From positions 1-64,000 of the forward strand of contig SCQP01000016.1 of assembly GCA_004299485.1 (NCBI GenBank): a DNA stretch of 64,000 bases. The letters are read 5' to 3'. Shown here piece after piece: positions 56,318 to 64,000 of this stretch (position 1 is its first letter; the number at the start of each line of letters is the position of its first letter). Made by a program: the position numbers and the translations under genes. Origin of the DNA: Acidobacteriota bacterium (lineage in GTDB: Bacteria > Acidobacteriota > Terriglobia > Terriglobales > SCQP01). The notes under the pieces were generated by a model, which was not told the origin of the DNA, searched no databases, and was given only the letters and a program-made list of their open reading frames with translations.

Positions 56318-59300
56318 TTAGTCGCGAACGGCTTGTGGCTCCAGCGCCGGCGCGTGCCCCCCGCCAGCGCGCCGCAGGTAGTAGTCCACCGCCGGCGTGA
56401 TCAGCAGCGACAGCACCATCGAGATCACGATGCCGCCAATTACCGAGATGGCCAGCGGCTGCAGCATCTGCGCGCCCGCGCCCAGCGCGAAAGCCAGCGG
56501 CAGCATCCCCACCACCGCCGCCGCCGCCGTCATCACGATCGGCCGCAGCCGCCGCCGTCCCGCCTGCACCATCGCTTCCAGCGCCGGCAGCCCCATACGC
56601 CGGAACTGCTCATCGGCGTCGAGCAACAGAATACCGTTCTTCGCCACGATGCCCACCACCATGATCAGTCCCATGAACGAAGCGATATTGAATTCCGTCC
56701 CGGTAATCCACAGCAAAAAGAACACGCCCGAGGTCGACAGCACCGCCGAGGCCAGAATGCCTACCGGCGCCGAAAAGTCCCGGAACTCGAACAGCAGTAC
56801 CAGAAACACCAGCACAATCGCCAGCACCAGCACCAGCACCAGATCGCCGAACGATTTCTGCTGCGTCTCGTAGGTGCCGCCGTAAGCTACGCGAATGCCG
56901 GTGGGCAAGTGCACGCTCGCGACCGCCTGCTTCACCTCGGCAATGCCGTGGCCGAGGTCGATGCCCTCCAGGCGCGCCGAAACCGCGATCTCGCGCTGCA
57001 GGTTTTCGCGCAGAATCTCCGTCTGGCTGGGCAGCTCGGTCACCGTCGCCAGCGTCCCCAGCGTAGCCGTGTGACCCGAGGCGCTCACCAGCACCGTGTT
57101 ACGAAGGTCCTGCAAAGTCGCCCGGTCAGTGGCAGGGTAGCGCACCCGGATGGTGTACGCTCGGCCGCCGGTGATCACCGGCGTGGTCGCCGGCACGCCC
57201 TCCAGCAGCGCCTGCGCGTCCGTCGCCACTTCCTGCGCCGTAAACCCCGCATGCGCGGCGATGGCTGGATTGACGTGAAACACGATGGCCGGCCCGCTGG
57301 CGGCATCATCGATACCATTCAGCACATCCACTACGCCGCGCTTCTTCGAGATGGCATCGGCCACAATCGGCGCCCAATGGTTGAGCAGCTCGCCATTGGG
57401 GTTGAACATCTTGATCACCACCGGCTGCGGCGCGTTGGTCAAATCCCCGATCATGTCCTGCAGCGTCTGGGTGAAATCGATGTCGAGTTGTGGATAGGCG
57501 CGACTCACCCGCCGCCGTGCTTCCTCCATGATGGCCTGAATGCCCCGCGAGCGGTTTTGCGTCAGATCGACCGAAATGTCGCCCGTATTGGCCTCCGTCA
57601 CCGCCGCTAGCCCCAACTGCAGACCCGTGCGGCGCGAGGTGCCTGCTACTTCCGGAATCGTATGCAGAATGTGGTCCACCCCCACCAGCACGCGGTTCGT
57701 TTCCGCCAGCGAGCTGCCGGGCGGCATCACGTAGTCGAGCGTGAAGGCGCCTTCGTCCATGAACGGCAGTAGCCCCGTACCCAGCGCGTTGTAGCAGAAC
57801 CAGCTCGCGGCGATGAGCACGATACTGAAGGCTACCAGCCACAGCGGCCGCGCCAGCGCGCGCCGCATCCAGCGGTCGTAGAACTCGACCACCTTCAGGA
57901 AAAAGCCGCTTAGCGAGGCTTCCTCCGCCGCCAGCACACGATGCACCCCGTCCATCTGATCGAAGTTCGCCGGCATCGGCTTGGGCGGCCGGTTCTGCAG
58001 CAGGTGCAGGCTCAGCACCGGCGTCCAGGTCAGCGCCAATGCCAGCGACGTCAGCAGCGCCACCCCCACCGTGATCGCCAGCGCCCGGAAGAAAACCCCC
58101 GTGACTCCCGTTATGGAGATCAGCGGCAGAAACACCGCGATCGGCGTCAGCGTCGAGAACACCAGGGGCTTGCCAATCTCGTGAATCGCCGCATGGATCG
58201 CCTCCAACCGCCCCTTGCCCGCGTCCCGGTGCAGCACGATCGTCTCCACCATCACGATGGCGTCGTCAATCACCAGGCCGACCGCGGCGGCCAGACCGCC
58301 CAGGCTCATGATGTTGAAGCTCTGGTGCAGCACCGCCATCACAATGAAGGTGATCAGAATCGTCGACGGAATCACCAGCCCCGCCACCAGCGACGTGCCC
58401 CAGTCGCGCAGGAACAGCACCATTACAATCGAAGCCAGAATCAGCCCCAGAAGGATCGCATCGCGCACGCTGCCGATCGACTCAGAAACGATGGTGGACT
58501 GGTCGTAGAACGGCTGCACCTGAATCCCCGGCGGCAGCTCCCGCTGCAGCTCGGCGATCTTGGCATGCACCTCGTCGGCGACGGCGAGGGTGTTGCTTTT
58601 GAGTTGCCGGTTGACGTAGAGCAGCACCGCCGGCACCCCATCGGCGTCCACCAGCGTGTACTTGGGCTGGGTCGAAGGGTGGACGCTGGCCACGTCGCCC
58701 ACCCTCACCGGCACACCCGTCGCCGTGCTCTTGACCACGATATGCGCGATCTGCGCTGGGTCGGTGACCTGCCCGTTCACCAGTCCCAGGAACAATTGAT
58801 GGTTCCGCGCCAGCAGCCCGGGCGAGCTCACCAGGTTCGTGCTCTCAACCGCACTCAGCAGGTCCTGCACCGTGATGCCGGTGGCTTCGAGCTTGGCCGG
58901 ATCGGGCGTGATCTGAAACTCGGGCACCTGCCCGCCCTGCACCAGCACCGTCGACACCCCCGGCAGCCGGTTGAGTTGCGGTTTCAGGTCGTAGGTCGCC
59001 AGCGTCCATAGTTCCGTCTGCGGCACGGTCTTCGATGTCAGGCTGTAGCCGATGATCGGGAAGCTCGAGAACATCAGCCGGTGCGAGGTGATCTGCGCCG
59101 TGGGCGGCACCGAGGACTGCGCCTGCGCCATAGCGGCGTTCACCAACTGCAGCGTCGTCACCATATCGACGTTCCAGTTGAAGTACAGGTCGATCTCCGC
59201 CGATCCCCGGCTGGTAATGGAGGTGACCTTCACCAGCCCCGGCACGCTGTTCACCGCTTCCTCCAGCGGCCGCGTGATGGTCACCATCATCTGGTCGATC

Positions 59301-59503
59301 GGCATTACACCGTTGTCCACGCCCACCACAATGCGCGGAAAGCTGGTATGCGGAAACACCGCGATCGGCAGCTTCAGTGCCTCGAAGATCCCCACCAGCG
59401 ACAGCACGACGATGAGGAAAATCACCGGCCGCGAGAAGCGCTTGACGTAGCTGCGCGCTCCCGCCGCCGCCGGTTCGGCGCGATGCAGATCCATAAGGCT
59501 CAC
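56318..59503 (-). CDS. RND-family efflux pump inner-membrane subunit (HAE1/CzcA-like)
   Basis: A 1061-residue proton-driven transporter of full RND length. Twelve transmembrane helices are arranged in two halves, each with a large periplasmic loop. The N-terminal helix FSRPVIFLIVVLSLVGIFEALKL is followed by VFPHTSFPRIVVGVDNGVM. Helix 4 has LAAAVGLVIDDAIVMVETI, whose Asp pair is the proton relay of the superfamily, and helix 10 has SFMGLIMVVGIVAKNGILLLDA. The substrate class (drug, lipid or metal) is not clear; the sequence looks closer to the HAE1 side. It overlaps the membrane-fusion gene by 4 bases and is the last of five leftward genes. Confidence 0.92.
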   Translation of the reverse strand: MSLMDLHRAEPAAAGARSYVKRFSRPVIFLIVVLSLVGIFEALKLPIAVFPHTSFPRIVVGVDNGVMPIDQMMVTITRPLEEAVNSVPGLVKVTSITSRGSAEIDLYFNWNVDMVTTLQLVNAAMAQAQSSVPPTAQITSHRLMFSSFPIIGYSLTSKTVPQTELWTLATYDLKPQLNRLPGVSTVLVQGGQVPEFQITPDPAKLEATGITVQDLLSAVESTNLVSSPGLLARNHQLFLGLVNGQVTDPAQIAHIVVKSTATGVPVRVGDVASVHPSTQPKYTLVDADGVPAVLLYVNRQLKSNTLAVADEVHAKIAELQRELPPGIQVQPFYDQSTIVSESIGSVRDAILLGLILASIVMVLFLRDWGTSLVAGLVIPSTILITFIVMAVLHQSFNIMSLGGLAAAVGLVIDDAIVMVETIVLHRDAGKGRLEAIHAAIHEIGKPLVFSTLTPIAVFLPLISITGVTGVFFRALAITVGVALLTSLALALTWTPVLSLHLLQNRPPKPMPANFDQMDGVHRVLAAEEASLSGFFLKVVEFYDRWMRRALARPLWLVAFSIVLIAASWFCYNALGTGLLPFMDEGAFTLDYVMPPGSSLAETNRVLVGVDHILHTIPEVAGTSRRTGLQLGLAAVTEANTGDISVDLTQNRSRGIQAIMEEARRRVSRAYPQLDIDFTQTLQDMIGDLTNAPQPVVIKMFNPNGELLNHWAPIVADAISKKRGVVDVLNGIDDAASGPAIVFHVNPAIAAHAGFTAQEVATDAQALLEGVPATTPVITGGRAYTIRVRYPATDRATLQDLRNTVLVSASGHTATLGTLATVTELPSQTEILRENLQREIAVSARLEGIDLGHGIAEVKQAVASVHLPTGIRVAYGGTYETQQKSFGDLVLVLVLAIVLVFLVLLFEFRDFSAPVGILASAVLSTSGVFFLLWITGTEFNIASFMGLIMVVGIVAKNGILLLDADEQFRRMGLPALEAMVQAGRRRLRPIVMTAAAAVVGMLPLAFALGAGAQMLQPLAISVIGGIVISMVLSLLITPAVDYYLRRAGGGHAPALEPQAVRD

Positions 59504-60750
59504 GGCTGCGGACTCTTCACCGGCGTGACGGTCACCGGCGTGTCATCAGCCAGCGCGTAGGCGCCCACGCTCACCACCGGCTCGCCCGCGCGCAGGCCCT
59601 TAAGAATTTGAATGGCATCCGGTTCGCGCACGCCCACCGTTACGGCACGCGAGTGCGCATGATGGTCCGCTCCCACCACCATGACCGTCGTGGCGCCGGA
59701 CGTGTCGGTGAGCAGCGCGCTCGCCGGGATGACTAGCGCGTCCGGAATCGTCCGCGCCAGCATCGCCACCGTCACCGTCGTACCCGGCCGCAGCGCGTCG
59801 CCGCGATTGGCCGCCTGCGCCCACACCTGCACCGTCGTGCTGCCGATATCAGTCGCCGCGCTGACGATGGTCACCTTCGCGGGGAACGTCTTGCCCGCCG
59901 GCCCCGTCAACGTCGCCTTGGCGCCCGGCCGCAGCAGCGCCGCCTGATCCGCCGGCAGATGCGCGCGCGCCACCACCTGCGCCAGATTCATGATCGTCAT
60001 CAGCGGGCTGGACGTCGTCGCCAGCTCCCCCTCGTACACCGGACGGTCCGTCACCACCCCATCCATCGGACTCCGGATCTCCGAAAAGCTCAACTGCGCC
60101 GCCGCCGCCGCCGCCCGCGCCTGGGCGCCCGCCAGCGTCGCCGCTGCCTCCCGCAGCGCCGCGCTGTGGCCGCCGCGCTCCAGTGCCTGCAGATGCTGTT
60201 GTGCCAGCGCGGTCGCGTTTTGTGCGTCGGTCAGATTCACTTTGGCCTGATCCAGCGTCCGCTTCGGCAACGCCCCTTGCGCGAACAGTTGCTTCCGGCT
60301 CTCGTAAATCGTCTGCGCGTTCGCCTGTGCCTGCTCCGCTGCGGTGACATCGAGCTGCGCTTTCTTCAGTGCCGCCGGAATCGCCCCCGCCACTGCCGTC
60401 TGGTAGTTCGCCTGCGCCGCCTGCAGTTGCGCCTGGGCGTCTTCGTTGCCCGCCTTGAGGTCACTGTTTTCCAGTTGCGCCAGCAGCTCCCCGGCATGCA
60501 CGGTATCGCCCCGCTGCACGTAAAAATGCGCCACCGGCGCGCTGATCTTCGGCGTGATGATGGCTTGCTGCAAGGGATACAGCACCGCCTGCGTGCGTAC
60601 CCACTGCTGAATCGGCATGCGCGCGACCGGCGTCACTGCCACGGCGACGCTGGGTGCAGCCGTCGCCTCCGAAGCCGAAGTACAGGCCACGCTGAGCGCC
60701 GCGGCCACCGCCGCCAGCGAGAGCAATACCACTGCTTTGCCTCTCCACAT
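59500..60750 (-). CDS. RND efflux periplasmic adaptor (membrane-fusion protein)
   Basis: A 416-residue adaptor with a lipobox (AAALSVACTS), so probably anchored by lipid. The lipoyl-like half-motif PVAHFYVQRGDTVHAGELLAQLENSDLKA is near residue 70, followed by a long helical hairpin rich in Ala/Gln, and the second half SEIRSPMDGVVTDRPVYEGELATTSSPLMTI. Beta-barrel and membrane-proximal domains follow (KATLTGPAGKTFPAKV). The start is ATG at 60748-60750; the frame extends 138 bases upstream without support. It links the RND pump to the outer-membrane channel. Confidence 0.88.
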   Translation of the reverse strand: MWRGKAVVLLSLAAVAAALSVACTSASEATAAPSVAVAVTPVARMPIQQWVRTQAVLYPLQQAIITPKISAPVAHFYVQRGDTVHAGELLAQLENSDLKAGNEDAQAQLQAAQANYQTAVAGAIPAALKKAQLDVTAAEQAQANAQTIYESRKQLFAQGALPKRTLDQAKVNLTDAQNATALAQQHLQALERGGHSAALREAAATLAGAQARAAAAAAQLSFSEIRSPMDGVVTDRPVYEGELATTSSPLMTIMNLAQVVARAHLPADQAALLRPGAKATLTGPAGKTFPAKVTIVSAATDIGSTTVQVWAQAANRGDALRPGTTVTVAMLARTIPDALVIPASALLTDTSGATTVMVVGADHHAHSRAVTVGVREPDAIQILKGLRAGEPVVSVGAYALADDTPVTVTPVKSPQP

Positions 60751-60754
60751 AAGG

Positions 60755-62029
60755 TTAGAACGGCCCCGTAAGCGTTTTAAGCTGCGCCAGCGCCACATGA
60801 TAGCGGACCAGGCCGGTGTCGTAGGCGTCGCGCGCAGCCGTGTTGGCAGTTTCGGCGTCCACCAGTTCGACGATGGTGGCTTCGCCATCCTTGTAGCGCA
60901 GCGCGGAAAGCCGCAGGCTTTCCGCGGCCAATTGCCGCGAGCGCGCCAGCGTCGCCAGCTCGCCCTCGGCCGCCTGTGCTTCCGCGTAAAAACTCAGCAG
61001 TTGCCCTTCCAGTTGCCGGCGCGTAAAGCCGAGCTGCGCCGCCGCCTCCTGCTGCAGCAGGTGCGACTGCCGCAGTTGCGCATGCCGCGCGCCCCAATCG
61101 AAAATCGGGATGCTGAGTGAGGCCGTCGCCGATGAGCCCAGATTCGGCAGCCCCAGCTCATTGCGTACCGCAAACTGCGCGGCGTCGATGCCGTAGGTGT
61201 AGTCGAGGGTAAGCGCCGGCAGCAGGCCCGCCCGGGCAATCACCACGTCCTGCCGCGCCTCCTGCAGCGTGGCCTGCGCCGCCGCCAGAATGGGGTTGTG
61301 ATTCCGCGCCAATGCCTGAATGCGCGCCAGCGCTGGCAGCGCCGGCGTCGTCGCCAGGTCATCCACCAGCGTGAAATTCTCCTCGAAGTTCGGAAACAGC
61401 AGCACCGCCAACTGCAGCCGCGCCTGCTGCTGCGCCAACTGCGCCTGCCGCAAATCGCGCTGCCGCTGCTCTACCTGCAAGTCGGCCTTGATCACGTCCG
61501 AGTGCGCCACTTCGCCGCCGTTTTCCAGTTCCTGGCTGATGTGCAGATACTTTTGCGCGTCCGCCAGCGCCAACTGCGCCGTCGTCAGACCATGTCCGGC
61601 CGCAACCAGCATGTAATAATCCGCCGTGACCGTGGCATCCAGGCCGCGCCCGGCAATTTGTGCCTGCGCCGCCGCGAACGCTTCCGCCGCCTGCGCCTTG
61701 CTGACCGTGGCCAGCGAGCCGAAGCTCAGCGCTTCATGCACATCGCCCTGACTCAGGTATTCGTGCACCGCGTTGTTGGCGATATAACGGTTCCCCTGCG
61801 TGTAGAGATAGCTGCCCAGGAAATTCGCCGACGGCAGCAGTCCTGCGCGCGCCACCGTCGTCCCCGCCTTGGCGATCGCCTCCGTCGCCACCGCGGCCTC
61901 GAATGTGGCGCTGTTGGCGCGCGCCATCCGCAGCGCCTGGGGCAGCGTGAGCTGCCGCGCTGGCGGCGCCTGCGCGCCCGCCGCCAACACCAGCACGGCC
62001 GCGGATAAACCTAAGATCCGAATGCGCAT
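60755..62029 (-). CDS. TolC-family outer-membrane channel protein
   Basis: A 424-residue outer-membrane efflux protein with a signal peptide (GLSAAVLVLAAGAQ). Two repeated alpha-hairpin halves follow: QALRMARANSATFEAAV and LAALARIQALARNHNPILAAAQATL-type helices, each leading into strand segments such as LPALTLDYTYGIDAAQF. Ends with ELVDAETANTAARDAYDTGLVRYHVALAQLKTLTG. Start is the ATG at 62027-62029. It lies 4 bases upstream of the adaptor gene and completes the tripartite exporter. Confidence 0.88.
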   Translation of the reverse strand: MRIRILGLSAAVLVLAAGAQAPPARQLTLPQALRMARANSATFEAAVATEAIAKAGTTVARAGLLPSANFLGSYLYTQGNRYIANNAVHEYLSQGDVHEALSFGSLATVSKAQAAEAFAAAQAQIAGRGLDATVTADYYMLVAAGHGLTTAQLALADAQKYLHISQELENGGEVAHSDVIKADLQVEQRQRDLRQAQLAQQQARLQLAVLLFPNFEENFTLVDDLATTPALPALARIQALARNHNPILAAAQATLQEARQDVVIARAGLLPALTLDYTYGIDAAQFAVRNELGLPNLGSSATASLSIPIFDWGARHAQLRQSHLLQQEAAAQLGFTRRQLEGQLLSFYAEAQAAEGELATLARSRQLAAESLRLSALRYKDGEATIVELVDAETANTAARDAYDTGLVRYHVALAQLKTLTGPF

Positions 62030-62085
62030 GAGAAGGCTATAGTTTACATTGCAGCCGGAGCCACCTGAAGCCACCCTTAACGGCT

Positions 62086-62637
62086 CTAGTGGTTGGGGTG
62101 CAACTCCGCCTGCGCCGGCGCCGGCAGCCGCTTGGCCCGTTGCAGCAGCAGCGCCAGCGACCAGATTTGGTCATCGCTGAGCGTGGGCCGGAAAGCAGGC
62201 ATGCCCGTCAACCGGATGCCATTCTTGATCCGCCAGTAGATCACGCCGGTCGGGTCATCGTCGACCTTCGTGAAAAACTGCGGCGGCGGCGGGAACATGC
62301 CCGTGGCGGCATGGGGCACGGCCTGTCCCGGCAGGCCGTGGCAGAACGCGCACTCGGTGGCATACAGTTGGGCGGAGGACGTAAGCCCCGCATCGCTGAC
62401 TTTCACCGGAACCACCGCCGGTGCCCCATCGACCGAGGCGTAATGCAGCGCCCGGTCCGCCAGGCTCACCTCCAGCGGCAGCGGATGCGAGTTCGTCGCC
62501 ACCGGGAAATGACCACTGTAGGCCACCAGATACGCCAGCACCGGCAGGGTAGCGATGCCCAGAAGATACGCGATCACCACCTTGAGTTTTCCCGCTCTGC
62601 GGCGTTCGCCCACAACTGGGCTTGCAATCGGCTTCAT
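62086..62637 (-). CDS. Membrane-anchored c-type cytochrome (monoheme, class I)
   Basis: A 183-residue protein with an N-terminal transmembrane helix (KVVIAYLLGIATLPVLAYLVAY) and a cytochrome c domain. The heme-binding motif is CAFCHG (CxxCH) near residue 117 and the likely axial Met is in TGMPAFRPTLSDDQIW. It has a single heme, so it should shuttle electrons in the periplasm. It lies 3 bases after the propeller gene and 56 bases before the tolC-like gene, inside the efflux operon, which is unusual for an RND system. Confidence 0.85.
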   Translation of the reverse strand: MKPIASPVVGERRRAGKLKVVIAYLLGIATLPVLAYLVAYSGHFPVATNSHPLPLEVSLADRALHYASVDGAPAVVPVKVSDAGLTSSAQLYATECAFCHGLPGQAVPHAATGMFPPPPQFFTKVDDDPTGVIYWRIKNGIRLTGMPAFRPTLSDDQIWSLALLLQRAKRLPAPAQAELHPNH

Positions 62638-62640
62638 TTC

Positions 62641-63681
62641 TCAGTTCACCTCGAAAACCAGAATCTGCGCCGGAGTGTTCGCCGCCTTCGGCACCGCGAC
62701 AAAATACCGGCGCAGCGACGGCGCCAGCAGGGCTGTCTTGCCCAAGGCGGCTGATCGGATGATCTCCGTCTGATACTGCGTCGGCGTCTGCTGCTCGAAC
62801 ACGTAGATGTTCCCGTCGCAGGCGGCGTACACCCGCCGGCTGGCCGCATCATAAACCATGTCGTCCACCATTTTCCCCAGCGGCAGCGACTGCACTTGTT
62901 CGCCCGTTTGCGTGTCGAAAATCACCATCTGCCCGCTCCGGCAGCCTACAAAAAGCAGGTGATCGGCCTCATCCAGCGCCATCGCGGTGGGATTGTTCGC
63001 GCCCTGGATCGGCCACTCGGCCTCGACCTTGTGCGCCTGCGGATCGATCACGGCGATTGCGGCTTTACTGCGCAGATTCAAGTAAATGCGCGCGCCCCCG
63101 GACGCGATCTGCATCGCTTCCATATCGTTGGCGTCGATGTGCATGTCCGAGTGCCGCTTCGCGCTGGTGGTGTCGATGGCGCTGAAGTGCGAATACGGTT
63201 GATGCAGTGCATCGCCGCCGCTATCCACGTAGAGCGTATGGTCGGCCGGGTTGAAGCCGACCGAATCGGCATCCGGCCACAGCTTTACGCTTGCCACCTG
63301 CTGATAGGTTTTGCCGCTATAGATGCGCAGCAGCCCCGCCTCGCCATCGGTGACGTAAAGCCGGTCCACGTCGGGCCGGTAGACGATGCCGTGCGGCTCT
63401 TTGTCGTTGGTGATGGTGTGCAGGATCTTGCCACTCGCCAAATCCACCACCTCAATCGCCCCGCCTTCGTCGGTGCTGAACAGCCGGCCGCCGCTCAGAT
63501 CGATCGCCAGATGGTCGAAGTGGCCCGCTGGCGCATTGTCCAGCGGATAACTCGTGAGCAACCGCAGCGGCGCTGCCGCGGGTGCGACCGTCGTTACCGC
63601 GCTGCTGGATTTGCTGCTGGGGTTCGAACTACTGCAGCCGATCAACAGACCCGCGAACAGGATCAGGGTAAATAGTTTCAT
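62641..63681 (-). CDS. YncE-like beta-propeller lipoprotein
   Basis: A 346-residue protein with a lipobox (LFAGLLIGCSSS). A seven-bladed propeller of the YVTN/YncE type follows: repeats such as RLYVTDGEAGLLRIYSG, TLYVDSGGDAL, IYLNLRSKAAIAVIDPQ, LLFVGCRSGQMVIFDTQTGE and RVYAACDGNIYVFEQQ. Similar propellers accompany cytochrome or metal-handling systems in Gram-negative periplasms. It is the first gene of the leftward cytochrome/RND operon and has no evident catalytic residues. Confidence 0.78.
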   Translation of the reverse strand: MKLFTLILFAGLLIGCSSSNPSSKSSSAVTTVAPAAAPLRLLTSYPLDNAPAGHFDHLAIDLSGGRLFSTDEGGAIEVVDLASGKILHTITNDKEPHGIVYRPDVDRLYVTDGEAGLLRIYSGKTYQQVASVKLWPDADSVGFNPADHTLYVDSGGDALHQPYSHFSAIDTTSAKRHSDMHIDANDMEAMQIASGGARIYLNLRSKAAIAVIDPQAHKVEAEWPIQGANNPTAMALDEADHLLFVGCRSGQMVIFDTQTGEQVQSLPLGKMVDDMVYDAASRRVYAACDGNIYVFEQQTPTQYQTEIIRSAALGKTALLAPSLRRYFVAVPKAANTPAQILVFEVN

Positions 63682-63845
63682 TGCATCTCCCGGCGCAGCC
63701 GCCTAGGTTCTTCCGACCCGCTCCGCGCCTCCACATTCAGTGTCGGCTCGCGCCCAATCCTGCGGCTGAAGCAGCTATTAATTTTTGTTTATTTCGCGGC
63801 AGCAGCCGGTCATCGGCTGCTGCCGCACAAGCGAAATGCGAACCG
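63682..63845. other. Intergenic region with a strong 13-bp hairpin between a TonB receptor gene and the propeller gene
   Basis: The 164-bp spacer contains a perfect hairpin: arms at 63796-63808 (GCGGCAGCAGCCG) and 63814-63826, 5-base loop. It lies just after the TonB receptor stop (63846) in its leftward direction. The downstream strand is A-rich rather than T-rich, so it is not a classical terminator, though it should still fold in RNA. An upstream promoter for the propeller operon must lie in the rest of the spacer; no clear -35/-10 pair was identified. Confidence 0.6.
63796..63826 (-). terminator. Strong hairpin after the TonB receptor gene (atypical terminator)
   Basis: A perfect 13-bp stem and 5-base loop (GTCAT) 20 bases downstream of the receptor stop codon. 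It lacks the T-run expected for intrinsic termination on the minus strand. It could protect the 3' end or separate the receptor from the efflux operon. Confidence 0.45.
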
Positions 63846-64000
63846 CTACCAGGTCAACTTCAGCGCGAGCTGCATCTGCCGGCTGGTGCCCCACGTGGAG
63901 TCAATCAAGCCGCCCGACGAGAGCGCATTGCCTTTCGCATCGAACATGTCGGTATTGTCTACCGGCGGATTGAAGTTGGGATGGTTGAGAATGTTGAACG
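63846..64000 (-). CDS. C-terminal end of a TonB-dependent receptor (Oar-like), partial
   Basis: The last 51 codons of a leftward gene that begins beyond the window. They encode FNILNHPNFNPPVDNTDMF, then STWGTSRQMQLALKLTW, the terminal beta-strands of acidobacterial Oar/CarboxypepD_reg-plug receptors (NHPNFxxP and a final SRxxQLALKLxF). The last residue is aromatic (Trp), as outer-membrane barrels need. These receptors take up large substrates with TonB energy. It precedes the cytochrome/RND operon. Confidence 0.75.
   Translation of the reverse strand, partial: FNILNHPNFNPPVDNTDMFDAKGNALSSGGLIDSTWGTSRQMQLALKLTW

Noticed and set aside
57941-59011. 356-residue rightward frame opposite the RND pump
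   Set aside because: Arg/His/Gln-rich shadow of a conserved transporter gene; no domain.

Overview
The window is a GC-rich bacterial chromosome segment that looks like an acidobacterium (Acidobacteriota, probably the Terriglobia side). This is inferred from gene content, not from a marker-gene tree. The grounds are an Oar-like TonB receptor tail at the right edge, a Gld-type ABC module with a DUF4340 protein, LPS genes (lpxK and two GT9 heptosyltransferases), a secreted AcpA/PLC-type phosphoesterase next to a Tat-exported multicopper oxidase, and many small toxin-antitoxin (TA) pairs among housekeeping genes. No rRNA gene, tRNA gene, CRISPR array, intact transposase or prophage was recognised.

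Layout. 1-2050: tail of a GH13-type glucan enzyme, a hipBA operon with a palindromic operator, and the stump of a PIN-domain toxin next to a REP-like hairpin. 2052-6150: ABC exporter module (ATPase, permease, GldG-like protein, DUF4340 protein) read leftwards. 6254-8237: sugar-nucleotide epimerase, a small signal-peptide/membrane protein with a decayed second copy fused in frame to the epimerase, and a truncated beta-propeller-like gene. 8468-12360: uvrA and a CDP-paratose-epimerase-like gene. 12490-19663: CPBP protease, pyrE, mtnA, prmC, serS, hicBA, mnmG. 19681-20488: tacAT with its operator. 20485-28512 (mostly leftward): M16 protease, rlmN (rightward), birA, nadC, acyl-CoA mutase, a small membrane protein, a degenerate receiver protein, ribH, enoyl-CoA hydratase. 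28566-33352: lepA, then GT9, Trm112-like and small proteins, and an alpha/beta hydrolase. 33454-38881: xseA, a PyrE-like phosphoribosyltransferase, lpxK, waaF-like GT9, a membrane protein, a phosphopantetheinyl transferase.

38907-48439: multicopper oxidase, phosphoesterase, radical SAM/SPASM protein, amino-acid permease, SDR, FitA/VapC-type TA pair, NADH dehydrogenase type 2. 48436-53880: two paralogous lipoprotein esterases, two small exported proteins and a trypsin-like protease. 54010-56297: S10 carboxypeptidase and a second FitA/VapC-type pair. 56318-63681: a leftward operon of a YncE-like propeller, a c-type cytochrome, a TolC-like channel, a membrane-fusion protein and an RND pump. The window ends inside a TonB-dependent receptor gene.

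The most unusual structure is non-coding or decaying DNA: three loci of 7-8 bp tandem repeats, a 108-bp near-perfect palindrome after xseA, a ~170-bp dispersed repeat found twice at the 3' ends of genes, and a duplicated small gene whose stop codon became TTA so that it reads into the epimerase. Five intact-looking TA pairs and one remnant lie in 64 kb. The cytochrome/propeller/RND operon is the best candidate for a little-described functional system. Everything here comes from reading the sequence; no database search was run.
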